64,000 nucleotides of DNA, taken from positions 1 through 64,000 of the forward strand of contig JASGCK010000006.1 in NCBI GenBank assembly GCA_030054145.1, given 5' to 3'. Below, one piece after another: positions 44,046-53,055 of the stretch. Source of the stretch: Cytophagales bacterium. GTDB taxonomy: Bacteria; Pseudomonadota; Gammaproteobacteria; Burkholderiales; Burkholderiaceae_C. Below the pieces are notes generated by a model that worked only from the letters and a program-made list of their open reading frames with translations, was not told the DNA's origin and ran no database searches. The number at the start of each line of letters is the position of its first letter. The stretch's first letter is position 1. A program made the position numbers and the translations under genes.

Positions 44046-46235
44046 ATGAATGCTCTGCAAGCATTGCCAAATGCGGCTTTGTGTGGTTCGCCCGCGTCGG
44101 GTATGGTTCTCGCGTTACAAGACGGCGGCACGTTTACCGTCCAAATGCTGGGCGAGTCGCTAGCAAGAGTAACCTGCAAACCCAAGGCTGGTTTCAAAGA
44201 GCCTCGTACCTGGGCCATTGCCCCGCAAGCCAATCAGGATGTGCCTTGGGAAGGCAGACCTCGTGAAAGCCTTGCTGGGTTTGACCTCGCAGGGCTTGCT
44301 GTAGATTCCTGCCTGCGCGGCAATGACAGCCCCATGCTTTCGACAAAACGTCTTTGTGTCAGTGTGCAAATCCAGCCACTGCGCCTGACTTGGACGGATG
44401 CGCGGGACGGAAAACCGATTGCGGCCGACCGTGTCACCAGCAGTTATATGACCGAGGCACGAACGGGCTTGACTCGCCATTACCTTGAGCGCGTGGTGGG
44501 CGCAGGGCACGTGGCCGTAGAAAAACACTTTGGACTTGGCGACAAAACGGGACCACTCGATTTGACGGGGCGCAGACTTCGCACGGGCGGTATGGACTCG
44601 ATTGGCTTTGACCCCGAGCACGGCGATCCGCTTTATAAACATTGGCCGTTTACGCTCTCACGCACCGCTAGCGGACAGTGGCTTGGCATCTATTACGACA
44701 CGCTGGCCAATTGCACGTTTGACTTTGGTTGCGAGCACGATATGTATCACGGGTTTTATCGCTATGTCGAAATTGACGACGGCGATTTGGACTACTACTT
44801 GATGGTGGGTGACACGCCTGCCGAAGTGATTGCACAGTGGATGCGTTTGATTGGTGGAACCGCGCCCGTGCCTGCATGGAGCGTCGGTTTTGCGCAAACC
44901 GCTATGGGTTTGGCGGACGCGCCCGATGCGCAGCATCAGCTCGACCAATTCATCGACAAAGTGATGGCGCATGGCGTGCCGATTAGCGCGTTTCACTACG
45001 GCTCGGGCTACTCCACGGGCGTGGGCGCACGCGGCAAGCAGCGCTATGTGTTTACCTGGAATAGCGCGAAATTTCCTGATCCCAAAACGCTGAACGCCAA
45101 GTTCAACGCCAATGGCATGCGGTTGGTTGCCAACATCAAACCGTGCTTGCTGGACGATCATCCTGCGTATGCGTCCATGCAAGCGGCGGGCGGCTTCATC
45201 ACCAACGCAAAAACGGGTAAACCGATTGTTGAGCCGTATTGGGATGGCATGGGTTCGCACCTTGATTTCACCAACCAATCGTCAATTGATTGGTGGCAAA
45301 AAAATCTGAAAGCGCACGTGCTGGATTACGGTATTGATGTCGGCTGGAACGACAACAACGAGTACGCCATTTTGGATGACGACGCGGTCGGCAGCGGTTT
45401 TGGCAAGCCAATGCCTATGCATCAATCCAAGCCTTTGCATTCCATGCTGATGACGCGCGCGACGTTTGAAGCCCAGCGGGACTACGCCGCTCGCCCTGCG
45501 TCGGTCAACGGGCAAGGCGGACAAGGACTTCGACAAGCTCAGCCCGAGCGGGGCGCAATCTACACCATCTCACGCGCAGGCTCGCCTGGCATTCAGCGCT
45601 ACGCGCAAACGTGGTCGGGCGACAACACCACCAGCTGGCGCACGCTCAAGTGGAACATCCGCACAGGCTTACAAATGAGTCTATCGGGGATGTTCAATAT
45701 TGGACATGATGTGGGTGGCTTTTATGGACCGATACCAAGTCCCGAACTCTTTTTGCGCTGGGTGCAAGCGTGCAGTTTGAACCCGCGCATGGTCATGAAC
45801 TCGTGGAAACAAGATGCGCATGGTGCGCACTTCAGTAACGTGCCTTGGATGCATCCAGAAGTCACCAAAGACGTGATCGCGGCGATTGCGTTGCGTTACC
45901 AACTCATGCCCTATTTATTGGAATGTTTTGCCCGAGCCAGCACACACCACGAACCGATTATTCGCCCGACGTTCTACGACTTTCCGCATGACGAAGGCTG
46001 TTTCAAAGACTCAGACGACTTCATGCTTGGCAGTCAATACTTGGTGGCGCCTGTGGTTGAAGAGGGCGCAAGAACGCGGCAAGTGTATTTGCCGAAACTG
46101 CCTACAGGTCAAGCGTGGCAAGACTTTGCAAGCGGCGAGTCGTTTCCATCTGGGCAGTGCCATACGGTCGATGCCCCCCTATCTAAGTTGCCTTTATTCA
46201 AGCGAATATGCCTCTCCACCCAAACGCAATCTTAG
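44046..46235 (+). CDS. Glycoside hydrolase family 31 enzyme
   Basis: A 729-residue GH31 enzyme (alpha-glucosidase or alpha-xylosidase class). The catalytic nucleophile is the Asp at about residue 436 in GIDVGWNDNNEYA and the acid/base is the Asp at about 526 in YAQTWSGDN. It has no signal peptide, so it splits an imported sugar in the cytosol. Two peptide segments look foreign: VDSCLRGNDS (44302-44331) and LRQAQPERG (45528-45553). Both are encoded by dispersed DNA repeats but keep the frame. A TTG three bases upstream is an alternative start. Confidence 0.88.
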   Translation: MNALQALPNAALCGSPASGMVLALQDGGTFTVQMLGESLARVTCKPKAGFKEPRTWAIAPQANQDVPWEGRPRESLAGFDLAGLAVDSCLRGNDSPMLSTKRLCVSVQIQPLRLTWTDARDGKPIAADRVTSSYMTEARTGLTRHYLERVVGAGHVAVEKHFGLGDKTGPLDLTGRRLRTGGMDSIGFDPEHGDPLYKHWPFTLSRTASGQWLGIYYDTLANCTFDFGCEHDMYHGFYRYVEIDDGDLDYYLMVGDTPAEVIAQWMRLIGGTAPVPAWSVGFAQTAMGLADAPDAQHQLDQFIDKVMAHGVPISAFHYGSGYSTGVGARGKQRYVFTWNSAKFPDPKTLNAKFNANGMRLVANIKPCLLDDHPAYASMQAAGGFITNAKTGKPIVEPYWDGMGSHLDFTNQSSIDWWQKNLKAHVLDYGIDVGWNDNNEYAILDDDAVGSGFGKPMPMHQSKPLHSMLMTRATFEAQRDYAARPASVNGQGGQGLRQAQPERGAIYTISRAGSPGIQRYAQTWSGDNTTSWRTLKWNIRTGLQMSLSGMFNIGHDVGGFYGPIPSPELFLRWVQACSLNPRMVMNSWKQDAHGAHFSNVPWMHPEVTKDVIAAIALRYQLMPYLLECFARASTHHEPIIRPTFYDFPHDEGCFKDSDDFMLGSQYLVAPVVEEGARTRQVYLPKLPTGQAWQDFASGESFPSGQCHTVDAPLSKLPLFKRICLSTQTQS
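44305..44324. repeat. In-frame dRS3-like repeat in the GH31 gene
   Basis: The segment attcctgcct-gcgcggcaat is a two-mismatch form of the dispersed palindrome attcccgcct-gcgcgggaat. In frame it encodes DSCLRGND, a peptide seen wherever this repeat is read through. It lies in the N-terminal domain, before the catalytic barrel. Confidence 0.65.
45528..45553. repeat. In-frame ctgagc-type repeat in the GH31 gene
   Basis: Cttcgacaag-ctcagcccga-gcgggg is a half copy of the palindromic repeat found whole at 38171-38221. It is translated as LRQAQPERG. It sits between the nucleophile and acid/base regions of the barrel, where family members normally run straight into the RxGxxGIQRYA strand. Confidence 0.65.
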
Positions 46236-47173
46236 CCAGCTCACTGGGTGAGCAGGGCGACTATGAGGGCTCGCAGCAACTGGGAAATCAAGCACTGCTG
46301 GAGCAAGATGCCCTGATGCGTGCGCACGCCGCCATTCATGGGCGTGTGGTGGCTTATTCTTTGTATGGGAGTGAGCCTTTGTATGGCGAGGGCGCGGTTT
46401 TGAATGCACAAGCGATTCGCGAGTTACTGCCCAGTTGGGAGATGCGTGTTTATCACGACGACAGCGTCTCGCCGCATCTCCTTGGTCGGTTGCGTGAGGC
46501 GGGCGCACAAACCTTTGCCGTTACCGATTTAGGTATCGCACATTGGCCAGGAACTTTTTGGCGTTTTTATGTGCTGAATGATCCGCATATTGAGCGCGTG
46601 CTCTTTCGCGATGCCGATTCACTGATCTCGCTTCGCGAAGTCAGCTTGATTGATGAATGGTTGCAAAGCCCGTATCCCTTTCATGTGATGCGCGATTGGT
46701 ATACCCACGTTGAGCTTATTTTGGCGGGATTGTGGGGCGCGTATGCACCGTTTTTAGCGCATATGCCGACGTGGATTGAACATTACTTAGCGCATGAAAT
46801 GGAGCACGACAGCCACGACGATCAAATCTTTTTGGCTAAATATATTTGGCCGCGCATTTGCCAGCATACGTTGCTGCATGACAGCGTGCATCCGGTGCTC
46901 GGTGCCCAACCCATTCGCATGGAGCGCGAAAGTTTTGATGTCAGCGTCGCTCTCGGTGGCTACGCTGCGGTGTCTTATCCTGTGACGTTGACGCCGCCTC
47001 TACCGAAGGTGCGTTATCGCATCACCATAACCGACTCCCAAAGCGATGAGCTGATTTGCGCTTACGAACGCGAAGCAATGGATGGCGTAGATAAATTCCG
47101 CATTCCTGGCTACCACAGCGACATGATTAAAGCGGGGCGCTGGACAATTGCGGTTGCGTGGATTGCCAGTTAA
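46208..47173 (+). CDS. Glycosyltransferase-like protein, unknown
   Basis: A 321-residue protein without signal peptide or membrane helices. The core reads like a GT-A fold: RVVAYSLYGSEPLYGEGAV, EMRVYHDDSVSP, and VLFRDADSLISLREV with a D-A-D metal motif. The sequence HDDQIFLAKYIWPRI resembles the D-D-Q motif that ends many GT catalytic domains. The last 70 residues form a separate beta-rich segment. Its first 28 bp overlap the GH31 gene. A transferase in a degradation operon is unexpected; it may remodel the imported sugar, or read a host glycan. No family assigned with certainty. Confidence 0.6.
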   Translation: MPLHPNAILASSLGEQGDYEGSQQLGNQALLEQDALMRAHAAIHGRVVAYSLYGSEPLYGEGAVLNAQAIRELLPSWEMRVYHDDSVSPHLLGRLREAGAQTFAVTDLGIAHWPGTFWRFYVLNDPHIERVLFRDADSLISLREVSLIDEWLQSPYPFHVMRDWYTHVELILAGLWGAYAPFLAHMPTWIEHYLAHEMEHDSHDDQIFLAKYIWPRICQHTLLHDSVHPVLGAQPIRMERESFDVSVALGGYAAVSYPVTLTPPLPKVRYRITITDSQSDELICAYEREAMDGVDKFRIPGYHSDMIKAGRWTIAVAWIAS

Positions 47174-47225
47174 ACTTGCGCACTGTGTACCAGTTAGTTC
47201 AAAGTCTTTGCCAGAGATATTTTTC

Positions 47226-48119
47226 ATGAGTGATCTTCTCCTTAAAAATCAACGTGAACCGTTGCAAGCTTCGTTTAGCGATGCGTCCAATCCGATTGGA
47301 CTAGATGGCGTTGAATTTATTGAGTACATCACCGATCGGCCACAGCAGCTAGGGCAAATCTTAGAGATGATGGGCTTCAAACCCGTAGCGCGGCATCGCT
47401 CGCGCGAAGTGATGCTGTATCGCCAAGGTGAGATGAATGTGATTGTGAATGCCAACCCTGCTGATGCGCGGGGCGAAGTTGCGCCCGTCATCTCCGCTAT
47501 CGCGCTGCGTGTGCGCGATGCAAGAGCCGCATTTGCGTATGTGTGCGAGCGCGGGGCGTGGGCTGTGCCAAGCAGCAGCGAAGTGATGGAGCTGAATATT
47601 CCCGCCATTCACGGGGTGGGCAGTAGCCGTATTTATTTTGTTGATCGCTACAACGATTTCTCTATTTACGACGTGGATTTCGTGCCCATTCCTAGCGTGG
47701 AGGCACATCCTGCGGCGGTGGCTGGCATCCATTTTTTTGGCATGCTGCAATACATAGGCTCTGAGCGCAGTTTCGATTGGATTGAGTTCTACGAATCACT
47801 GCTTGGCTTTACGCTGATTCCTGATGAAGAGCGCTTTGGCATCATGCCCAAAGGCAAGTTGTTACGCGCTCCAGCTGTGAGCGCATCCCAACGCTTTATG
47901 TGGCAATTGGTAGAGCCTGATGTGCTGGAGATTGACATGAACGAAAAGCTGCAGCGCATCGGTTTGGGCGTGCCCGATGTGTTGGCTGCGGTGGCCACGC
48001 TGCGCAAGCTCGGCGTTGAGTTTGTCGAGTCCAGCGAAGTCCACGCCGAAGCACGCGGTGCGATTACGAAGACCTATTTAGGTTCGATCATGTTTGAGTT
48101 GGTGCAAAGTCAAAAATGA
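47226..48119 (+). CDS. VOC-fold dioxygenase-like protein (HPPD-like)
   Basis: A 297-residue protein with two vicinal-oxygen-chelate modules (about 30-145 and 165-295), laid out like 4-hydroxyphenylpyruvate dioxygenase (LDGVEFIEYITDRPQQLGQI, VAGIHFFGMLQYIG, FYESLLGFTLI). This fold is the C-terminal half of bifunctional sugar isomerase/HPPD-like proteins, some of which are 3-dehydroshikimate dehydratases. Here it is a separate gene. Its stop overlaps the start of the TIM-barrel gene as ATGA. I chose the ATG at 47226; a longer frame begins inside the preceding gene. Confidence 0.78.
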   Translation: MSDLLLKNQREPLQASFSDASNPIGLDGVEFIEYITDRPQQLGQILEMMGFKPVARHRSREVMLYRQGEMNVIVNANPADARGEVAPVISAIALRVRDARAAFAYVCERGAWAVPSSSEVMELNIPAIHGVGSSRIYFVDRYNDFSIYDVDFVPIPSVEAHPAAVAGIHFFGMLQYIGSERSFDWIEFYESLLGFTLIPDEERFGIMPKGKLLRAPAVSASQRFMWQLVEPDVLEIDMNEKLQRIGLGVPDVLAAVATLRKLGVEFVESSEVHAEARGAITKTYLGSIMFELVQSQK

Positions 48120-49006
48120 AGGTCGATACGCACTTCCAAGAGTTCGGCGTTGACACAATTACCTTCGCGGGCAATCTGGAGGGCAAGCTGCAGGCCACGC
48201 TGGATGCGGGCTTCACGCAGATCATGCTCAAAGCGAGCGATATCGTTGGGCATGGGCAAGGCATTGCAGCGGCAGTCGCGCTCGTTAAAGCCAGTGGCCT
48301 TCGCGTTACGGGCTTTCAGGTGCTGCGCGACTTTGAAGGCTTGTCAGGTGATTTGCATGATTACAAAGTCGATATTGCCAAAGCGATGTTGCAAATGGCA
48401 AAAGACGTGGGTGCGCCGCTACTCTTGGCTTGCTCTTCAACCTCCGCGCACGCGACTAGCGACTTAGACACAATCGCGGCTGATTTGCGCAAGCTAGCGA
48501 TGTTGGCGCTGCCCATGGGTATCAAAATTGCGTATGAAGGTTTGTCTTGGGGCAAAACGATTAACGAGTACACCACCGCTTGGGATGTGGTCTGCCGCGC
48601 CGATATGCCCAATCTGGGTACTTGTTTGGACTCCTTCCACATCTTGGCGGCCAAGACGACGCTTGATGAGATTGACTTCATCGACCCAGAAAAAATTTAT
48701 CTGGTTCAGCTAGCCGATTTTTTATGGCAAGAAACCAACAGCTTTGAAGAGCGCATGGCGACGGCGCGAACCTACCGCGTCTTTCCAGGTGAGGGCGTAC
48801 ACAACGATGCGGTGATTGAAATAGTGCAGCGCATCAACAAACTAGGTTACTTAGGTGATTACAGCTTTGAAGTGTTTAACGATGACTATCAAAATTTGCC
48901 GCTTCAAGTGGTCGCCCAGCGGGCTAAAAAAAGTGCTGTTTGGTTAGCTGAACAAGTGCTAGAGCGCACCACACCCTTACCCAATCAAATGAGATTACGC
49001 CGATGA
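48116..49006 (+). CDS. Sugar phosphate isomerase/epimerase (TIM barrel)
   Basis: A 296-residue xylose-isomerase-like TIM barrel of the AP-endonuclease 2 superfamily. Likely metal ligands lie in IAYEGLSWG (Glu), LGTCLDSFHI (Asp), VQLADF (Gln) and SFEVFNDDY (Glu). These match the N-terminal half of bifunctional proteins that include 3-dehydroshikimate dehydratase. With the VOC gene just upstream it forms a split pair in reversed order. ATGA overlaps at both ends (with the VOC and aldose epimerase genes) imply strict co-expression. Substrate could be a keto-sugar or a shikimate-type acid. Confidence 0.82.
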   Translation: MKVDTHFQEFGVDTITFAGNLEGKLQATLDAGFTQIMLKASDIVGHGQGIAAAVALVKASGLRVTGFQVLRDFEGLSGDLHDYKVDIAKAMLQMAKDVGAPLLLACSSTSAHATSDLDTIAADLRKLAMLALPMGIKIAYEGLSWGKTINEYTTAWDVVCRADMPNLGTCLDSFHILAAKTTLDEIDFIDPEKIYLVQLADFLWQETNSFEERMATARTYRVFPGEGVHNDAVIEIVQRINKLGYLGDYSFEVFNDDYQNLPLQVVAQRAKKSAVWLAEQVLERTTPLPNQMRLRR

Positions 49007-49866
49007 TGGATGAGGTACTGACACTTCAAAACGAGTTGCTGGCGTGTCTGCTGCGTCCTGACTTGGGCGGCTCTATCCAAAGTCTCATCTATCGAGCTGT
49101 GCCCGTTTTGCGCACACCGCCCGCCATCATCCATGGTGTGCGCGATATGGGGAGCTTTCCGCTTGTGCCGTTTTCAAACCGTGTGGCTCGGGCGCAGCTA
49201 CAGTGGCAGGGAACGGATCACCCGCTCATCAAAATGGGAACCGATGAGGAGCACGCCATACACGGCGTGGCATGGCAGCGTCCTTGGACAGTTTTAGAGG
49301 CGAGCGATGATTTGGTGATGATGTGCTACGAGCACCAAGCCGACAGCGCTTGGCCATTTGCTTTTGATGTGTCGCAAACTTTTAAGTTATCAGGCGATAC
49401 GCTTAGCATGACGCTGTCGATTACGAATCAAGCTCCAAGCCTTGCGCCTGTTGGGCTGGGCTGGCATCCGTACTTTGCCAAGCGCGAGCAAGCGCACCTT
49501 GCATTTACCGCTACCGCACGCTGGGAGATGAGCCCAAGCAAGCTGCCAACGCATCAAACGCCCAGCACGGGGCTTAATCAAACGGTGGGCAGTTTGGATG
49601 TTGATCATTGCTTTGACGGCTGGTCAGGTGTTGTTGATTTGGTTGATGAGCGGCTGCACACACGGATTGAATCGAATATGCCGCGTTTAGTCGTCTATAC
49701 CCAACCTGCAAAAGACTGTATTGCGATTGAGCCAGTTAGCCATGTCAACAACGCGGTGAATGCAGCTGCCGCACACGATGCGCTGCGAGCGCTGGGCATT
49801 GAGCTGCTGGACAGTGGCGCGACTTACTCGCGGTACATGACGATTCAAATAAAGGATGCCAGATGA
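49003..49866 (+). CDS. Aldose 1-epimerase family protein
   Basis: A 287-residue galactose-mutarotase-fold enzyme. The catalytic histidines lie in HAIHGVAW and GLGWHPYF, and the acidic base in CIAIEPVSHVNNAVN. It interconverts alpha and beta anomers of a free sugar, here probably the product of the GH31 enzyme. It starts within the TIM-barrel stop codon and ends overlapping the lactonase gene by four bases. Confidence 0.87.
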   Translation: MMDEVLTLQNELLACLLRPDLGGSIQSLIYRAVPVLRTPPAIIHGVRDMGSFPLVPFSNRVARAQLQWQGTDHPLIKMGTDEEHAIHGVAWQRPWTVLEASDDLVMMCYEHQADSAWPFAFDVSQTFKLSGDTLSMTLSITNQAPSLAPVGLGWHPYFAKREQAHLAFTATARWEMSPSKLPTHQTPSTGLNQTVGSLDVDHCFDGWSGVVDLVDERLHTRIESNMPRLVVYTQPAKDCIAIEPVSHVNNAVNAAAAHDALRALGIELLDSGATYSRYMTIQIKDAR

Positions 49867-50798
49867 ATTGGACAACATTAACAAAAGCCTATGACACACT
49901 GGGCGAGTCGCCGTTTTGGCACCCAACTGAGCAGCGTCTTTATTGGGTGGATATTTTGGGTCGGCAGATTCACCGACTGCATCTTGCATCAAATGTGCAA
50001 GAGTCTTGGCAGATGCCGCAAGAGGCGTGCTGCATTGCGCCTGCACAAACCAATGGCAAGCCAAGCGGCTTGGTGATCGCGCTGCGTGATGGTTTTTATC
50101 GCGGGACGGTGTGGGGCGAAGCGGTCACGCCGATTGCGACTGTTGGCACGGGGCACTTCGACTTTGATACGCGCACGCATCGCTTTAACGATGGGAAATG
50201 CGATAGCCAAGGGCGCTTTTGGTGCGGCACGATGAATGAGCCGCGCACCGCCAATGACGGCGTTTTGTATAGCCTAGAGATGCAGGGCGGGCAAGCTGTG
50301 GTGACACGGCAAGCCACGGGCATGACGGTATCGAACGGCCTGGCGTGGTCAAAAGATGATCGCACGATGTACTGGTCGGACTCCTTTGGGCACACGCTGC
50401 ACGGCTTTGATTGGAATGCAAAAACAAATGTGCTCGCCAATCGCCGCGTGCTCAAAGACTTTCCACCAAAATCGAAGGAAAAAGGCACGGGCCCCGTCTA
50501 TGGCGGCAGACCTGATGGCGCAACTGTGGATAGCGAAGGCAATTACTACGTGTGTTTGATGGAGGCGGGCGCAATTCTTAAACTCTCGCCCACGCATCAA
50601 GCGTTAGCTCGCATTCCTTTGCCCGTCAAGTTTGCCACCATGCCGTGTTTTGGCGGAGCGGATTTAAAGACGTTATTCATTACTTCGCTACGCGAAAACC
50701 GCAGCGCACAAGAGTTGACCGAGGAGCCTGATTTAGGTCATGTCTTTGCCACCCGCGTCGATGTGGCGGGTGCGCCTGTGAACTTTTTTAACGACTGA
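49863..50798 (+). CDS. SMP-30/gluconolactonase family lactonase
   Basis: A 311-residue six-bladed beta-propeller of the SMP-30/regucalcin/gluconolactonase family. The opening GESPFWHPTEQRLYWVDI carries the metal-binding Glu; RFNDGKCDSQGRFWCGTM and the GLAWSKDDRTMYWSDS blades supply the Asn and Asp ligands. It hydrolyses a sugar lactone to the aldonate. Its presence implies that the imported sugar, or its product, is oxidised to a lactone by a dehydrogenase not seen in this operon. Confidence 0.88.
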   Translation: MNWTTLTKAYDTLGESPFWHPTEQRLYWVDILGRQIHRLHLASNVQESWQMPQEACCIAPAQTNGKPSGLVIALRDGFYRGTVWGEAVTPIATVGTGHFDFDTRTHRFNDGKCDSQGRFWCGTMNEPRTANDGVLYSLEMQGGQAVVTRQATGMTVSNGLAWSKDDRTMYWSDSFGHTLHGFDWNAKTNVLANRRVLKDFPPKSKEKGTGPVYGGRPDGATVDSEGNYYVCLMEAGAILKLSPTHQALARIPLPVKFATMPCFGGADLKTLFITSLRENRSAQELTEEPDLGHVFATRVDVAGAPVNFFND

Positions 50799-50864
50799 CT
50801 CAGCGTAAGGAAAATGCTCTGGGTCAAGGATGTGAACGTGGGAGTCAACTTTGAATGCGGTCAT
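50799..50864 (-). pseudogene. 5' remnant of a COG3618-type amidohydrolase/lactonase
   Basis: From an ATG at 50864 the minus strand reads MTAFKVDSHVHILDPEHFPY followed by AE, the N-terminus of an amidohydrolase with its metal-binding H-x-H. This family includes sugar lactonases and pyrone dicarboxylate lactonase. About 22 codons survive before the frame runs into antisense of the gluconolactonase gene; the rest of the gene is missing. Related lactonases are at home in sugar operons, so this may mark a former gene of this pathway, lost by deletion. Confidence 0.5.
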
Positions 50865-50877
50865 ACGAAAGCTGTAC

Positions 50878-51093
50878 TTATGCGGATTCAAGACTTTCAC
50901 TTGCGTAGTGAAGCACACGTAGCGCCGCAGTTTTATCCACTCCTTGAAACCAACTCACAAATTCGTCTATCGTTGCGCCAGCCTCTAAGTTATCAAACAT
51001 GGTTTTAACAGGTAGGCGCGTGCCACGAAATACCCATTGACCGCTCACGCGCTCTGGGTTTCTTTCTACAAAGGGGCAATCAGTCCAGTCCAT
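50878..51093 (-). CDS. DUF433 protein, antitoxin-like
   Basis: A 71-residue DUF433 domain (CPFVERNPERVSGQWVFRGT, LPVKTMFDNLEAGATIDEFV) with the winged-helix-like fold found in some VapB-type antitoxins. It is usually paired with a DUF5615 PIN-like gene; none is adjacent. It ends 13 bp before the amidohydrolase remnant and lies five bases after msrB in the opposite reading sense of gene order (msrB is downstream of selO on the same strand). Function unproven. Confidence 0.78.
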   Translation of the reverse strand: MDWTDCPFVERNPERVSGQWVFRGTRLPVKTMFDNLEAGATIDEFVSWFQGVDKTAALRVLHYASESLESA

Positions 51094-51098
51094 GATCG

Positions 51099-51527
51099 TT
51101 AGGATTTTAATGGGTCAAACGCCAGCGATGCCGAGTTCATGCAATAGCGCAGTCCTGTTGTGTGCTGCTCGTTACGCGGGCCATCGTCAAATACGTGCCC
51201 TAGATGTGCGCCGCAATTGGCGCAGACGGTTTCAACGCGCACCATGCCGTGCGACATATCGCGTTTTTCTTCAATGGCGTTGTCACTCGCAGTTTTAGAA
51301 AAACTCGGCCAGCCGCAGCCTGCATCGAACTTGGTTTCGCTCTCAAATAACTTGTGCCCGCAGCAGATGCAGGCATAGCTGCCACGCTCCCAGTGTTGCT
51401 CGTATTTGCCTGTGTAGGGGCGCTCGGTGGCTTTGTTCCGCGTGACCTCAAAGGCGACTGGCTCGGCGTTTTTTTCTGCCAGTTCGGCTTGCCATTCGGC
51501 GCTGGTTTTTTGGACTTTATAGGGCAT
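51099..51527 (-). CDS. msrB: Peptide-methionine (R)-S-oxide reductase MsrB
   Basis: A 142-residue MsrB that repairs the R form of methionine sulfoxide in proteins. The catalytic cysteine is C129 ([11 protein letters not shown]). Zinc-binding pairs are C53/C56 and C102/C105; the GCGWPSF and [17 protein letters not shown] motifs are complete. The ATG at 51527 has AAGGA upstream. A repeat copy lies in the gap to selO, which is transcribed in the same direction. Confidence 0.93.
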   Translation of the reverse strand: MPYKVQKTSAEWQAELAEKNAEPVAFEVTRNKATERPYTGKYEQHWERGSYACICCGHKLFESETKFDAGCGWPSFSKTASDNAIEEKRDMSHGMVRVETVCANCGAHLGHVFDDGPRNEQHTTGLRYCMNSASLAFDPLKS

Positions 51528-51547
51528 TTCATTTTCCTTATTGCACA

Positions 51548-51569
51548 TCGACAAGCTCAGTGCGAGGGG
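51548..51569. repeat. Partial ctgagc-type repeat before msrB
   Basis: Tcgacaagct-cagtgcgagg-gg is one arm of the palindrome at 38171-38221. It lies in the 58-bp gap between selO and msrB. On the minus strand it sits upstream of the msrB ribosome site. Confidence 0.6.
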
Positions 51570-51585
51570 TTGATAAATAGTCAAA

Positions 51586-53055
51586 TTACGATGAACAGCT
51601 AATTGCTAAATGCGCTGCCCAATCGGGCGGATGGCCAGCGAGGTCTTGGCTGTCTCTGTGTTCTTCGAATGGTGTTTCTAGAACGTTGAGTAGTCGCGCA
51701 ACTTCGCTGAAATCTTTCACTTGTGCTTTTTCTATGGCCGTTTGAGCAAGATGATTGCGCAGCACGAATTGAGGGTTGCTTTGTAGCATCAACTGGCCGT
51801 TGGGATGTCGATCTTTCAGTCGAATGAGCCACGCATCCAACGCTGCTCGGTCAACAAACAGATCACGCGCAGGTTCAAAATGATTGTGCGCTACCGATGT
51901 TGCCAGCGTTCGCCAAAAAATGGCGTAGTCGGTGCGCTCTTTGGCGAGCAGTGTGAGCACGTCCTCAATCAAAGCTTTGTCACCATCTTGCCTATCTGGC
52001 AGCCCCAGCTTTGCCTGCATCTTGGCTTGCAGCGCAGCAGGAAACTCGCTCTTAAACGGCTCCAAAGCCTCTATCGCCGCAGCTTGCGCGGCTTCTCCGC
52101 TGCCTGCAACTTGTTCGATCAGCGGCAATAGCGCCTGCCCCAAGCAAAACAAATTCCAATAGGCGATGTTGGGCTGACGGTTGTAGGCGTAGCGGCCTTG
52201 CTCGTCGCTGTGGTTGCAGATGTGTGCAGGATTGAAGCCGTCCAAAAACTGAAATGGACCGTAGTCGATGGTCAGTCCAAGGATGCTCATGTTGTCGGTA
52301 TTCATTACGCCGTGACAAAAGCCCACTGCCTGCCATGCCGCTACCATCAAGGCTGTGCGGCTTGATACGGCTGCAAGCAAGGCTGCGTATGGGTTGCCAG
52401 CCAATGGGTGCGCGAAGGCATGATTAGCGAGGCACTCAGGGTAGTAGCGCTCAATCACGTAATCGGCGAGTTGCTTGAGCTGTGCATGGTCGCCGCGATA
52501 AGCGAAGTGCTCAAAGTGTCCAAAGCGAATAAAACTGGGCGCGACTCGGGTGACGACAGCCGTGGTTTCGTTGGTTTCGCGCCGCGCGAGTAGCTCTGAA
52601 CCCACCAAGGCCAAGGCTCGTGTAGTGGGAATGCCAAGTCCGTGCATGGCTTCAGAGCACAAAAATTCTCGAATGGACGAGCGCAGCACGGCGCGTCCAT
52701 CGCCCATGCGCGAGTAGGGCGTGCGACCCGCGCCTTTGAGTTGAATCTCAAAACTGCCGCGGGCGGTTGCTAGCTCACCCAGCAAGAGCGCACGACCATC
52801 ACCGAGTTGCCCCGCCCACACACCAAATTGATGACCGCTATAAACGGAGGCCAATGGCTGCGAGCCTTGCAGCGTGCGATTGCCCGCAAAGACTTGCAGC
52901 GCTTCGTTGCTTGCCATCCACTGCGCGCTAAGCCCCAGCGCATCTGCCAGGGTGCGGGACAGGCAGACAGCGTAGGGATTGGGCAACCCTTGCGGCGCGA
53001 GTTTGGTGTAGAAGTCTGCGCCAAGGGTCGCGAAATGGTTATTCAATTCTTTCAT
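51586..53055 (-). CDS. selO: SelO-type protein adenylyltransferase (YdiU/UPF0061)
   Basis: A 489-residue pseudokinase-fold enzyme that transfers AMP to protein side chains, linked to redox stress. [32 protein letters not shown] and the metal site [21 protein letters not shown] are the family signatures. The C-terminus is CSS; SelO proteins end in a redox-active Cys or Sec near this position, so this one carries the Cys form. Its start overlaps the preceding DMT gene by 17 bp. The msrB neighbour fits an oxidative-stress theme. Confidence 0.92.
   Translation of the reverse strand: MKELNNHFATLGADFYTKLAPQGLPNPYAVCLSRTLADALGLSAQWMASNEALQVFAGNRTLQGSQPLASVYSGHQFGVWAGQLGDGRALLLGELATARGSFEIQLKGAGRTPYSRMGDGRAVLRSSIREFLCSEAMHGLGIPTTRALALVGSELLARRETNETTAVVTRVAPSFIRFGHFEHFAYRGDHAQLKQLADYVIERYYPECLANHAFAHPLAGNPYAALLAAVSSRTALMVAAWQAVGFCHGVMNTDNMSILGLTIDYGPFQFLDGFNPAHICNHSDEQGRYAYNRQPNIAYWNLFCLGQALLPLIEQVAGSGEAAQAAAIEALEPFKSEFPAALQAKMQAKLGLPDRQDGDKALIEDVLTLLAKERTDYAIFWRTLATSVAHNHFEPARDLFVDRAALDAWLIRLKDRHPNGQLMLQSNPQFVLRNHLAQTAIEKAQVKDFSEVARLLNVLETPFEEHRDSQDLAGHPPDWAAHLAISCSS

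Noticed and set aside
44658-45278. 206-residue frame antisense to the GH31 gene
   Set aside because: No domain or ribosome site; the sense gene explains the region.
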